Part shown: one piece after another, positions 5,071 to 11,903 of the stretch
Numbering within the stretch: position 1 is the first letter of the stretch
Layout: each line of letters starts with the position of its first letter
DNA from: Nitrospiria bacterium
GTDB lineage: Bacteria > Nitrospirota > CAKKRA01 > 9FT-COMBO-42-15
Length of the DNA stretch: 11,903 nt
Reading direction: 5' to 3'
Assembly: GCA_919903585.1 (NCBI GenBank)
Contig: CAKKST010000361.1
Location: forward strand, 1 to 11,903
The notes under the pieces: model-generated
What the model saw: the letters and a program-made list of their open reading frames with translations, nothing else
Databases searched by the model: none
Told to the model about the DNA's origin: nothing
Position numbers and translations under genes: made by a program

Positions 5071-7356
5071 TCATATCAGCCTCTTTATAGTCTCCAGAAG
5101 GTTGCTCTGATTAAAAGTCCTTTTTGTAATATATGCATTTGCGCCAACATCAATCCCGCGCCTCTTATCCTCATCCTTCTCCAGCGAGGTTAAAAGAATT
5201 ATCGGGATATCATTCAGCGCCGGGGTATCTCTAACCTTTTCTGTAAATTCAAATCCATCCATATTCGGCATCTGGACATCAAGGACTATGATATCAAATC
5301 TCTTTCCCTGTAGTTTATTGTAAGCATCAACACCGTCAACTGCGAGGGTAACATCATATCCCGATGACTCCAAAATATTTTTCTCCATAGTCCTTGTGGT
5401 AATTGAATCATCCACAACCAGCACAGACTGCCTCTGCATCTCATTTTCCATAACCCTCCGTATCGGTGCGGGCTTGACAGATGTCATTGAATCAATCAGC
5501 TCGGCAGGATTCAGGATAACTGCAATCCTCCCGTCTCCGAGGAGCGCAACGCCTGCAACATTTCTTACCTTTGTCAGGGGATAGGTGAGGTTTTTCAGGA
5601 TAATTGTCTCCTCGCCAATAAAGCCGTCTACTATAAACGCCGTCCTCTTTTCACCAGCGCCAATAATGACAACCGGAAAGACCTCCTTATCTCCTTCCAT
5701 TTTCTTGAATCCAAGCGCCTGATCCATCCTCGCAACGGGTATAATCTCTCCTTCATACTTAAATGCATTATTCCCTTCAATCATGGAGATATCATCTGCC
5801 TTTACCTTCATGATCCTGTCAATTACAGTAACCGGCAGCGCAACTGTCTCTGTCCCTGTTCTCATCAGAAGCGCCTTCACTGTTGCGAGGGTAAGGGGTA
5901 CCATGATTATCGTCTTACACCCCTTCCCTGATTCTGACTGGATATAAATCATCCCGTTTAATTCTTCAATATTTTTTTTGACAACATCCATCCCCACCCC
6001 TCTGCCTGATACATCAGTGATTATATCGCTGGTGGAAAAACCATGTTCAAATATAAAATTTATTATCTGCTCATTACTGAGATTTGATAATGTCTCCTCT
6101 GTTACAATGCCTTTTTTAAGCGCCTTTGCCCTTATCTTATCAACAGACATGCCCCTCCCGTCATCCCTTATAACAATCTCCACAAAACTGCCCTTTGCTG
6201 TGGCTGTAATCTCTATTATCCCTTCTTCGCCTTTCCCTGCCTTCCTTCGCTCATCAGGTGATTCAATGCCATGATCAATGCAGTTGGTTATCAGATGAAC
6301 AAAGGGGTCTTTAAGCCCCTCAAGTATCCTCTTGTCAAGCTCTATGCCTTCACCCTCTATTTTAAGCTCAACCTTCTTATTTAACCTCCTCGTGAGGTCC
6401 CTGACCATCTTCTGCTGGGTTTTAAGTATGGTTGAGAGGGGAAGCATCCTGATCACCTTCACGCTATCCTGCAGTCTGTCAGTGATATTGCTCAGATCTA
6501 TATTATTCTCATAAAACTCAGATGAAAACCTTATTAACCTGTCATTAAAGCTGCTCAGGTTCGCGGTAAGGTCATCTGTAAACTGGAGGACGCCGAGACG
6601 GGCTGTTGAGGTATGAGGCCTGCTCCCTCTGAGGCCGGTCTTTTTTAATCTTATCTCATCCCTCCTGATCCTGTTAAATCCCTTTATCAGGTTCTCGGTT
6701 AAGGTAATTAATGAATTAACATCCTCCATCCTCTGTTCAAATTTCATCTTGGCAACCAATAACTCACCTGCCTGATTCATCAAGTCGTCAAGCCTTGTGG
6801 TTGCAACCCTTACACTCCCCTGAGCCTGTCTGTCCATACCTGCTGCTGTTACGCCTTCGCTTCTCTTTCCGACTGTTTCTATTACAGCCTCTTTTTCAAT
6901 TTTTGCCTCTCCATCTTTGATCGCCTCTGTTTCACCCTTTAATAACCCTGCTCCCTCCAATAATCCCCCCACCCCCCTTGCTGTTCCCCCCTTACTAAGG
7001 GGGGATATAGAGGGGTTAAAGGGGGGATTTATTCCACTGTTCATAAGCCCATTTATTTTATCAATTGTCTCAGAAATGGCATCTACCCTCTCAGGTGTAA
7101 TGGTAAGTTTGCCGTCCTTTGCAAGGCTGAAGGCGCTCTCAAGCTCATGGGCTAAGGCAGCTATCTCTGTCAGACCGAGTATCCTCGCAGCGCCCTTTAG
7201 ATTGTGTGCATTTCTGAATATATCTTCAAGGATAGTAATATTCTTTGGATTCTTCTCTAAATTGAGAAGGCCGTCCTCAAGGCGCTTTAAATACTCAGCG
7301 CCCTCTTCCTTGAAGATATCTAATAATCGCTGAAAATCTTCAGTGCTGAATTCCAT
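5071..7356 (-). CDS. cheA: Hybrid CheA histidine kinase with C-terminal receiver (WspE-like)
   Basis: The central kinase of the pathway: it autophosphorylates on the Hpt histidine and passes phosphate to the cyclase, CheB and its own receiver. It has 761 residues. P1/Hpt domain about 1-105 with H51 in FRNAHNLKGAARILG; linker about 106-180; P3 dimerisation about 183-345; P4 ATPase with N-box HLITNCIDHGIE (354-365), G1 DDGRGM (398-403), FEHGFSTSD (436-444) and G2 GRGVGMD (451-457); P5 CheW-like about 490-625; receiver about 643-761 with D649-D650 and phospho-acceptor D693. MVRDLTRRLNKKVELKIEGE is the P3/P4 junction style of WspE and other alternative-function kinases. No P2 domain is visible; the linker is partly encoded by a palindromic repeat (6962-7029). 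The ATG has AAGAG upstream. Confidence 0.96.
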   Translation of the reverse strand: MEFSTEDFQRLLDIFKEEGAEYLKRLEDGLLNLEKNPKNITILEDIFRNAHNLKGAARILGLTEIAALAHELESAFSLAKDGKLTITPERVDAISETIDKINGLMNSGINPPFNPSISPLSKGGTARGVGGLLEGAGLLKGETEAIKDGEAKIEKEAVIETVGKRSEGVTAAGMDRQAQGSVRVATTRLDDLMNQAGELLVAKMKFEQRMEDVNSLITLTENLIKGFNRIRRDEIRLKKTGLRGSRPHTSTARLGVLQFTDDLTANLSSFNDRLIRFSSEFYENNIDLSNITDRLQDSVKVIRMLPLSTILKTQQKMVRDLTRRLNKKVELKIEGEGIELDKRILEGLKDPFVHLITNCIDHGIESPDERRKAGKGEEGIIEITATAKGSFVEIVIRDDGRGMSVDKIRAKALKKGIVTEETLSNLSNEQIINFIFEHGFSTSDIITDVSGRGVGMDVVKKNIEELNGMIYIQSESGKGCKTIIMVPLTLATVKALLMRTGTETVALPVTVIDRIMKVKADDISMIEGNNAFKYEGEIIPVARMDQALGFKKMEGDKEVFPVVIIGAGEKRTAFIVDGFIGEETIILKNLTYPLTKVRNVAGVALLGDGRIAVILNPAELIDSMTSVKPAPIRRVMENEMQRQSVLVVDDSITTRTMEKNILESSGYDVTLAVDGVDAYNKLQGKRFDIIVLDVQMPNMDGFEFTEKVRDTPALNDIPIILLTSLEKDEDKRRGIDVGANAYITKRTFNQSNLLETIKRLI
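6962..7029. repeat. C-rich palindromic repeat inserted in frame in cheA
   Basis: The outer ends AATCCCCCC (6962-6970) and GGGGGGATT (7021-7029) are inverted. Inside lies a hairpin with 9-base arms, CCCCCCTTA (6986-6994) and TAAGGGGGG (6996-7004), around a single C. In cheA this DNA is read through as roughly residues 110-131, NPPFNPSISPLSKGGTARGV and neighbours, a Pro/Gly/Ser-rich string in the P1-P3 linker that matches no chemotaxis domain. The C-run/TTAxTAA/G-run core resembles the palindrome at 5022-5068. The element looks like an intergenic-type repeat that landed in frame at a permissive site. Confidence 0.8.
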
Positions 7357-7382
7357 GATATCTCTTTTTCACCCTCCCCTCA

Positions 7383-7403
7383 CCCCTCCCATCAAGGGAG
7401 GGG
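7383..7403. repeat. Inverted repeat between MCP gene and cheA
   Basis: CCCCTCCC (7383-7390) and GGGAGGGG (7396-7403) form perfect 8-base arms around ATCAA. Flanking CCCTCCCCTCA and AAATAGGG extend the C-rich/G-rich asymmetry on both sides. The element fills most of the 56-base spacer. It ends 27 bases before the cheA start on the coding strand and leaves the ribosome site AAAGAG free. It is probably a diverged member of the same C-rich repeat group as the ones in cheA and before cheB. Confidence 0.7.
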
Positions 7404-7412
7404 AAATAGGGT

Positions 7413-9131
7413 TTAGAACTTATATTTGCTCACCATACCCTGAAGCTCTTTGCCCAATTGATTTAATGATTCTGCTGCCTGCTGCATCTCATGCGCACCT
7501 GCCACCCTCTGCTTCATCCTATGGTTTATATCGCCCATTGCCTCTGATACCTGATCAATGGCCATAGACTGCTGCCTTGAGGCTATGGTGATCTCGGCAA
7601 AGGCATCCACTGTATCTTTGATGGTTGTGATAACAGTGGTTATTGTATCACCTGCCTGCAGTACCTTCTTTACGCCTGCGTCCACACTCTTTGAGCCCTC
7701 TTCTGTTGCCATGACAGTGGAATTGGTTGCTGTCTGTATCTCCCGTATAAGCGCCTCTATCTTTGCCGTTGATTTCTGGCTGAGGTCTGCAAGCTTCCTT
7801 ACCTCTGACGCCACAACCGCAAAACCCTTGCCATGCTCCCCTGCCCTCGCCGCCTCAATGGATGCATTCAGGGCAAGCATATTTGTCTGCTCAGATATGG
7901 TATTTACAGTATTTATAATTGTCCCTATCTGCTGGGCCTGCTCGCTTAACCTCAATATATTCTCTGCAATCGTCTCTACCTTTTCCTTTATATTATTCAT
8001 CTCCTCAATCGTTGCGCTCACTGACTTCTGACCCTCATGTGCAATCTTAAGCGTGTCCTTGGACTGTGCTGCCACTGATTCTGCCCTTTCATTTACCTGC
8101 CTTGCAGATGAGCTGAGCTCTTCAACGGTTGCAGTTATCTCATTTATGGAGGCCGCCTGATCAGTCTCGCCTTTCTCCTGCTGTGCGGCTATTGCTGTGA
8201 TCTGGCCGGAGGCAGTGGTTGTCTGATTAATTGTATCCTGAATCCTCTTAAATATCTCCACCAATGAGATATTCTTGGACATCGTGTTAAACCACTTTCC
8301 TAATTCGCCTATCTCATCGTCTGATTCTATCTTTACCTCCTTTGTAAGATCACCGGAGGCAATGGCCTTAAGGGTTTCAACAATCTTACCTATGGGCGCA
8401 GTAACAAGCCGGTTAAGCGCAATTCTTAGGGTTATCCCTATCATCAGGATTGTAAGCAGGGATATAATTAATATCCTGTTCCTGTTCTCAGCAACCCTCT
8501 TGTTGATCTCTGACATGGAGCTGGTAATTCTCAATACCCCCCTTAATGAATATTCTGAACCATGGCACTTATAACATCTGCCGTCATTAAAAATCGGCTT
8601 GAGAAAAACATGCAGCTCCTTATCCCCCCTCGCCTCATGATAAGAAAGCTCCTTGCCTGTTTCCAGAACACCCTTAACCCTTTGGTCAACTTCCCTTACA
8701 CCCTTGCCTTTTCTGACGATCCCCCTCTCCCTTTCATCCTTAATAATATTCTGAAACATTTTAATCTCAGATAATGCCTCCGAATCAGCATCCTTTCCCT
8801 TTGACTCAAGCCTTTTAATCACATCATTAATGGTCTCATAATCTGTGAATGCCTCAGCCCCGTTATTCTTGATTATCTCAAGGCTCTCAATCTCATATCC
8901 TGTTTTTAAGTCCTCAAAGACCCGATGCGCAATATCAGCCCTGCCCTCCACCATATTATTCTGTATGCTTTTTATAATGGCGCCAGCGAGGAGCGAGGAC
9001 TTCTTCGTGGTCTGCTCATACATATCCGCATGCTCCTTTTTTATATTTATAAATGCCTGAATGCCAAAACCGATTAATAGTGTAACCACTATCACTGCAA
9101 TTAGTTTTATATCTAACCTCTTTTTAAACAC
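7413..9131 (-). CDS. Methyl-accepting chemotaxis protein with periplasmic CxxCH haem motif (WspA position)
   Basis: The input receptor of the pathway, 572 residues. TM1 is about 9-29 (IAVIVVTLLIGFGIQAF). The periplasmic domain, about 30-217, is mostly helical and contains CYKCHG at 186-191, a c-type haem attachment motif (C186, C189, H190) between VFLKPIFNDGR and RGVLRITSS. This arrangement resembles haem-bearing periplasmic sensor domains (DUF3365/Tll0287-like or Geobacter haem MCPs); which family is uncertain. TM2 is about 219-238, HAMP about 240-290 (PIGKIVETLKAIASGDLT), then a long coiled-coil signalling domain with the hairpin tip TISEQTNMLALNASIEAARAGE (411-432). The arm lengths fit the 40-helix receptor class that includes WspA. 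No C-terminal NWETF-like CheR tether is present. The start is GTG, chosen because AAAGGAG sits 6 bases upstream and MFKKR precedes TM1 directly. Confidence 0.96.
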   Translation of the reverse strand: MFKKRLDIKLIAVIVVTLLIGFGIQAFINIKKEHADMYEQTTKKSSLLAGAIIKSIQNNMVEGRADIAHRVFEDLKTGYEIESLEIIKNNGAEAFTDYETINDVIKRLESKGKDADSEALSEIKMFQNIIKDERERGIVRKGKGVREVDQRVKGVLETGKELSYHEARGDKELHVFLKPIFNDGRCYKCHGSEYSLRGVLRITSSMSEINKRVAENRNRILIISLLTILMIGITLRIALNRLVTAPIGKIVETLKAIASGDLTKEVKIESDDEIGELGKWFNTMSKNISLVEIFKRIQDTINQTTTASGQITAIAAQQEKGETDQAASINEITATVEELSSSARQVNERAESVAAQSKDTLKIAHEGQKSVSATIEEMNNIKEKVETIAENILRLSEQAQQIGTIINTVNTISEQTNMLALNASIEAARAGEHGKGFAVVASEVRKLADLSQKSTAKIEALIREIQTATNSTVMATEEGSKSVDAGVKKVLQAGDTITTVITTIKDTVDAFAEITIASRQQSMAIDQVSEAMGDINHRMKQRVAGAHEMQQAAESLNQLGKELQGMVSKYKF

Positions 9132-9137
9132 TCTTCT

Positions 9138-9144
9138 CTCCTTT
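9138..9144 (-). promoter_or_regulatory. Strong ribosome binding site fixing the GTG start of the MCP
   Basis: AAAGGAG on the minus strand ends 6 bases before GTG (9129-9131). It is the best Shine-Dalgarno match in the chemosensory block, and no ATG in the frame lies near TM1, so it supports GTG as the start. Confidence 0.75.
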
Positions 9145-9177
9145 CTTCTACTTTACCCTAATGTTAAGCTGCAAAAA

Positions 9178-9240
9178 TTGTAGGCATGAATTTATTCATG
9201 CAGACACTATAAAATCGCACGGTTAAAACCGTGCCTGCAA
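9178..9240. repeat. Composite double-hairpin repeat upstream of the MCP gene
   Basis: Two perfect 8-base-arm hairpins stand side by side: GCATGAAT/ATTCATGC (9184-9201, TT loop) and GCACGGTT/AACCGTGC (9217-9234, AA loop). They are bounded by nearly inverted ends TTGTAGGCA (9178-9186) and TGCCTGCAA (9232-9240). The element occupies about half of the 136-base cheW-MCP spacer, the longest within the chemosensory genes. On the coding strand GATTTTATAG follows the first hairpin, a weak terminator-like arrangement. The rest of the spacer shows no clear promoter. The paired hairpins with matched ends look like a REP-type doublet (BIME-like). Confidence 0.8.
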
Positions 9241-9267
9241 GTAAAAACATTACGCTTACTTATATGA

Positions 9268-10272
9268 TCAAACACTAACACCCAGCCTCTCAGGTGCAAG
9301 AAGCATCTCCGTCTTTAGGATAACAACTATCCTCTCATTATGAATAACCTCTCCCTGTATATATAACTTCTTATCCTCTGCTATTGAACCGAGAGGGGGT
9401 TTAATATCCTTTAATGGGATAAATGCAATATCCTTTATCTCATCAACAAGCAGGGCCGCCCTGTCTCCCCCAAGGCTCACGATAAGAAGGGGGACTTCTT
9501 CTTTAGCCTCTCCCTTGTATCCCATTAGAACCCTCATATCTATTACAGGGAGTATGCTCCCGCTCAGATTCATTACACCTGCAATAAAATCAGGTGTTGA
9601 TGGTATCCTTGCTATGTATCTTAATTTTTCTGTCAGCAGGACATGCCTCAGATCCATGGCATAATCCTCATCACCCATCCTGAATATAACCACACTCATA
9701 CCTTTGCCTGTCTCAGCCTCTGGCTCAGCAGCCTTTTCACTGAGGAGTTCCGCCCTCTTTCTTAGAATCTCCTTTTCTCCTTCAGGATGCGAAGGGGCCG
9801 TCTTCTTTTTCCTGCCGAGTTTTTTTGCAGAGGTTTTGATAATCTCCTTTTCCTTATCACTGAATATCTTCTCCACATCAAGTATTGTAACTAAATCCTT
9901 TTCCCTCCTCACTACGGCTGCAATATATCTTATATCTATCTTCTCCCACTCCTCAGGAGGTCCTGTAATCTGGCTGTCGTCAACAGTAACTATATCCCTC
10001 ATGCTGTCAACAATCAGGCCTATGGTTGACCCATTTATATCCACGCTGATAATATTATTATTAAGCGACGTTGGCGCAGGCTCTAAATCCAGCGCCTCTC
10101 TCGTATCAATTACCAGAATAAGCTTACCCCGCAGATTTATAAATCCCGCGACAAAAGGCGGCATTTTGCCAACAGGGGTTATCTCCGGTATTGGCGCTAT
10201 CTCACCCGCCCTGTCTATATCAATCCCAAAAATCTGCCCTGATAACATAAATGTAATGTAAGAACGTTCCAT
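9268..10272 (-). CDS. cheW: Tandem CheW adaptor (two CheW domains in one protein)
   Basis: A cytoplasmic scaffold linking the MCP tip to CheA P5, 334 residues, about twice a normal CheW. Domain 1 is about 4-137, with SGQIFGIDIDRAGEI and the hallmark GFINLRGKLILVIDTR (43-58), then STIGLIVDSMRDI. A charged, low-complexity linker (about 138-190, with KKLGRKKK) follows. Domain 2 is about 192-325, with RMGDEDYAMDLRHV, GVMNLSGSILPVIDMR (232-247) and RAALLVDEIKDIAFIP. In domain 2 the normally invariant Arg of NLRG is Ser, while domain 1 keeps Arg. Pseudomonas Wsp encodes two separate CheW proteins (WspB and WspD); this fusion could supply both roles. The ATG has AGAGGGAAA upstream. It follows cheR by 45 bases, most of them occupied by a palindrome. 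Confidence 0.95.
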   Translation of the reverse strand: MERSYITFMLSGQIFGIDIDRAGEIAPIPEITPVGKMPPFVAGFINLRGKLILVIDTREALDLEPAPTSLNNNIISVDINGSTIGLIVDSMRDIVTVDDSQITGPPEEWEKIDIRYIAAVVRREKDLVTILDVEKIFSDKEKEIIKTSAKKLGRKKKTAPSHPEGEKEILRKRAELLSEKAAEPEAETGKGMSVVIFRMGDEDYAMDLRHVLLTEKLRYIARIPSTPDFIAGVMNLSGSILPVIDMRVLMGYKGEAKEEVPLLIVSLGGDRAALLVDEIKDIAFIPLKDIKPPLGSIAEDKKLYIQGEVIHNERIVVILKTEMLLAPERLGVSV

Positions 10273-10285
10273 TTTCCCTCTCTAT

Positions 10286-10312
10286 TGCAGGGACACGATA
10301 TATCGTGCCTAT
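10286..10312. repeat. Palindromic repeat in the cheR-cheW spacer
   Basis: CACGATATATCGTG (10294-10307) is a perfect 14-base palindrome, extended by flanking GCAGGGA and CCTATA into the same (TTG)CAGG...CCTA frame seen in the repeats at 129-157 and 9178-9240. It lies between the cheR stop and the cheW ribosome site. It could be read as an operator, but its resemblance to the other spacer repeats makes a dispersed palindrome more likely. Confidence 0.6.
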
Positions 10313-10317
10313 ACCAT

Positions 10318-11820
10318 TTACGATACCGCTAATTCTCTGTCTATTACATCCATAAGCTCTCTCATTTCTGCATCAGAAATGCCCTCTGTTAATTTCTTAT
10401 CAGACTCTTTTATCAGTATCTCCCTCACATTTTCAAAACACTTCTTTGCATTTGCATCCTTATTTTGCTGCTTATATATCCTCCCCAAATGAAAATAGCC
10501 CAGCGCAAAATGGGCATTAATATATACTGCCTTCTTTAATAATGAAACAGCCTTATCTTCATCACCTTTTTCCTCCCAGATGAGGGATAAAAGGTAATAG
10601 GCCTCAAGGCTGAGGTTATCAATCTTTATTGCCTCCTCACACCACCTGATTGCGCTATCCATATCCCCCTTGTTTGCAGAAACATGGGCAAGCATCACAC
10701 ATGCCCTCGCATTTTTGGGATTTAGTTCCAGCACCTCGGCAAACCTCTCTGCCGCAGCATCATACTTATTTTCCTTAAATAACAGAACCGCCTCCTGAAA
10801 TATATTGGTCTCCTCTGAGCCTTCGGTCTGCCTGATATTTGATGGCGCAGTTGTAATCTTCAATGCCGCCCTCTCTAAAGGTGTTGGCTGAGGGACAGCT
10901 CCCCTGAACTGTATTTCCTTATAAGGCATGACCATCTTTTTTGGATGAAGTTGAGAGGTCTCAAGCCTTTGATACACAATGGTATGAGGAAATACCTTTA
11001 CAAAGAATTTTTTATAATATTCTGATGAGTGTTCTGAATGGCCAACTATCAGGTAGCCCCCTTCATTAAGGCAGTTATAAAATCTCCCTGTCACCTCCTT
11101 TGTAGTCTCCTTATCAAAATATATGGTAACATTCCTGCAGATAATAAGATCTAAATTGTCAGTGCTATTGAGTATTGAAGGATATTTGTCCTCCTTTAGA
11201 TTTAGGGTTGGAAAGGTTATAAGCCTCTTAAACCTCTCATCAATCCCATAAACATCATTATCTCTGGTAAAATATCTTTCAATTATCTCATCACGGACTC
11301 CCCTGAATGACCATTTACTATATTCCCCCTTCTTGGCCTTTGTAAGGGCATCATTATCAATATCTGTTGCGAGGATAGATATATCCCATGAATCAATTGC
11401 GCCTATCAGCTCAAAGAGGATAATCCCGATGGAATATGCCTCTTCGCCTGTGGCGCAGCCCGCGCTCCATATCCTTATCCTTTTATCACCATCCTGGTGT
11501 TTTCTGATAATCTCCGGAAGTATAAAGTTCCTTAAAACATCAAACTGATGCATGTCCCTGAAGAAATAGGTCTCTTTTATGGTAAGGAGGGAGAGGAGTT
11601 TTTCAAGCTCAATCCTTGATTGATAGGATGGCGCTGATAACAGATTACAATATTCATCAATAGTATGACAGGAGGATGTAGAAAAGGCCAAGATAACAGC
11701 CTCCATAAGGCCGCCGCCTCTCTTACCTTCAAGGTGCAGCCCTGACCTCCTTGAAATTATCTCCTGAATTAATCTCAAATCTTTATCGGAAATGGTTTGG
11801 AGGGTATTATTATTTTTCAT
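10318..11820 (-). CDS. cheR: CheR-type chemoreceptor methyltransferase with C-terminal TPR domain (WspC-like)
   Basis: Transfers methyl groups from S-adenosylmethionine to receptor glutamates, opposing CheB. It has 500 residues, against about 280 for plain CheR, because of the TPR tail. The N-terminal helical domain is about 10-80. The catalytic domain is about 80-285 with TIKETYFFRD (80-89), SAM-binding IRIWSAGCATGEEAYS (115-130), ATDID (151-155), LIICRNVTIYFD (225-236) and GGYLIVGHSEH (254-264). A linker (290-335) leads to about four TPR units from 338 to 470 (for example AAAERFAEVLELNPKNARAC and SAIRWCEEAIKIDNLSLEAY). WspC-type CheR proteins carry such tails. Because the MCP lacks a pentapeptide tether, the TPR may be the docking module (inference). 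ATG start, with AAGGGG 9 bases upstream. It is the first gene of the visible operon; the true promoter may lie beyond the right edge. Confidence 0.96.
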   Translation of the reverse strand: MKNNNTLQTISDKDLRLIQEIISRRSGLHLEGKRGGGLMEAVILAFSTSSCHTIDEYCNLLSAPSYQSRIELEKLLSLLTIKETYFFRDMHQFDVLRNFILPEIIRKHQDGDKRIRIWSAGCATGEEAYSIGIILFELIGAIDSWDISILATDIDNDALTKAKKGEYSKWSFRGVRDEIIERYFTRDNDVYGIDERFKRLITFPTLNLKEDKYPSILNSTDNLDLIICRNVTIYFDKETTKEVTGRFYNCLNEGGYLIVGHSEHSSEYYKKFFVKVFPHTIVYQRLETSQLHPKKMVMPYKEIQFRGAVPQPTPLERAALKITTAPSNIRQTEGSEETNIFQEAVLLFKENKYDAAAERFAEVLELNPKNARACVMLAHVSANKGDMDSAIRWCEEAIKIDNLSLEAYYLLSLIWEEKGDEDKAVSLLKKAVYINAHFALGYFHLGRIYKQQNKDANAKKCFENVREILIKESDKKLTEGISDAEMRELMDVIDRELAVS

Positions 11821-11903
11821 ATGCTAAAACCCCTTATATCTCAATTACTTAAAGTTTATCAAAATATTGGTTCATTTCTCTTGTTATTTAATAAATGTCT
11901 GAA
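11821..11903. other. Upstream region of the operon, no supported gene
   Basis: This AT-rich stretch precedes cheR. Apart from the AAGGGG ribosome site (11830-11835, minus strand) I see no convincing promoter and no sigma-54 GG/GC doublet. A TTGATA/TATAAG pair with an 18-base gap exists but would start transcription almost at the ATG. The real promoter, or a further upstream gene, may be outside the window. Confidence 0.4.

Noticed and set aside
7558..8031. 157-codon plus-strand open frame within the MCP gene
   Set aside because: It mirrors the repetitive coiled-coil coding of the receptor on the other strand and has no independent support.
9704..10261. 185-codon open frame on the plus strand
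   Set aside because: It lies entirely antisense to the well-supported CheW-CheW gene. Its product is Ser/Ile/Leu-rich with no recognisable domain, as expected for a shadow frame.
11833..11862. TTGATA-18-TATAAG as a cheR promoter
   Set aside because: The -10 overlaps the AAGGGG ribosome site, so transcription would begin next to the start codon. In AT-rich DNA such a match is easily chance.

Overview
The window carries one long block of minus-strand genes, read here from high to low coordinates. It is a Wsp-like, alternative-function chemosensory operon: cheR with a TPR tail, a fused double cheW, a methyl-accepting chemoreceptor (MCP), a cheA-receiver hybrid, cheB, and a response regulator with a GGEEF diguanylate cyclase domain. 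It is followed without a gap by an mqnA-like menaquinone gene. A tolC-type outer-membrane efflux gene comes next, probably with its own promoter, and then what looks like the first 22 codons of a membrane-anchored protein that runs off the left edge.

The host is a Gram-negative, menaquinone-using bacterium (TolC family protein; futalosine-pathway MqnA). Base composition is moderately AT-rich, AGA/AGG and ATA codons are common, and short palindromes fill the spacers. This suggests an environmental Nitrospirota or Desulfobacterota (deltaproteobacterial) lineage, but the sequence alone does not settle it. No flagellar gene and no free-standing CheY is present, so c-di-GMP rather than the flagellar motor is the likely output.

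Layout: 1-68 partial membrane protein; 93-157 two palindromes; 175-1512 tolC-like; 1513-1607 spacer with a candidate promoter; 1608-2492 mqnA-like; 2493-3944 REC-GAF-like-GGEEF cyclase; 3950-5008 cheB; 5071-7356 cheA-REC; 7413-9131 MCP with a periplasmic CxxCH haem motif; 9268-10272 cheW-cheW; 10318-11820 cheR-TPR; 11821-11903 upstream region. No gene-free stretch exceeds 300 bases.

Inferred working model: the membrane MCP senses a redox-related or small-molecule cue through a c-type haem in the periplasm. The two-domain CheW couples it to CheA, CheR and CheB adapt the receptor, and CheA phosphorylates the cyclase to raise c-di-GMP. The main oddities are the periplasmic haem motif on a Wsp-type receptor, the CheW fusion, a GAF-like insert in the WspR-type regulator, and palindromic or heptad repeat DNA that is found in almost every spacer and has also entered two genes in frame (cheA and mqnA).
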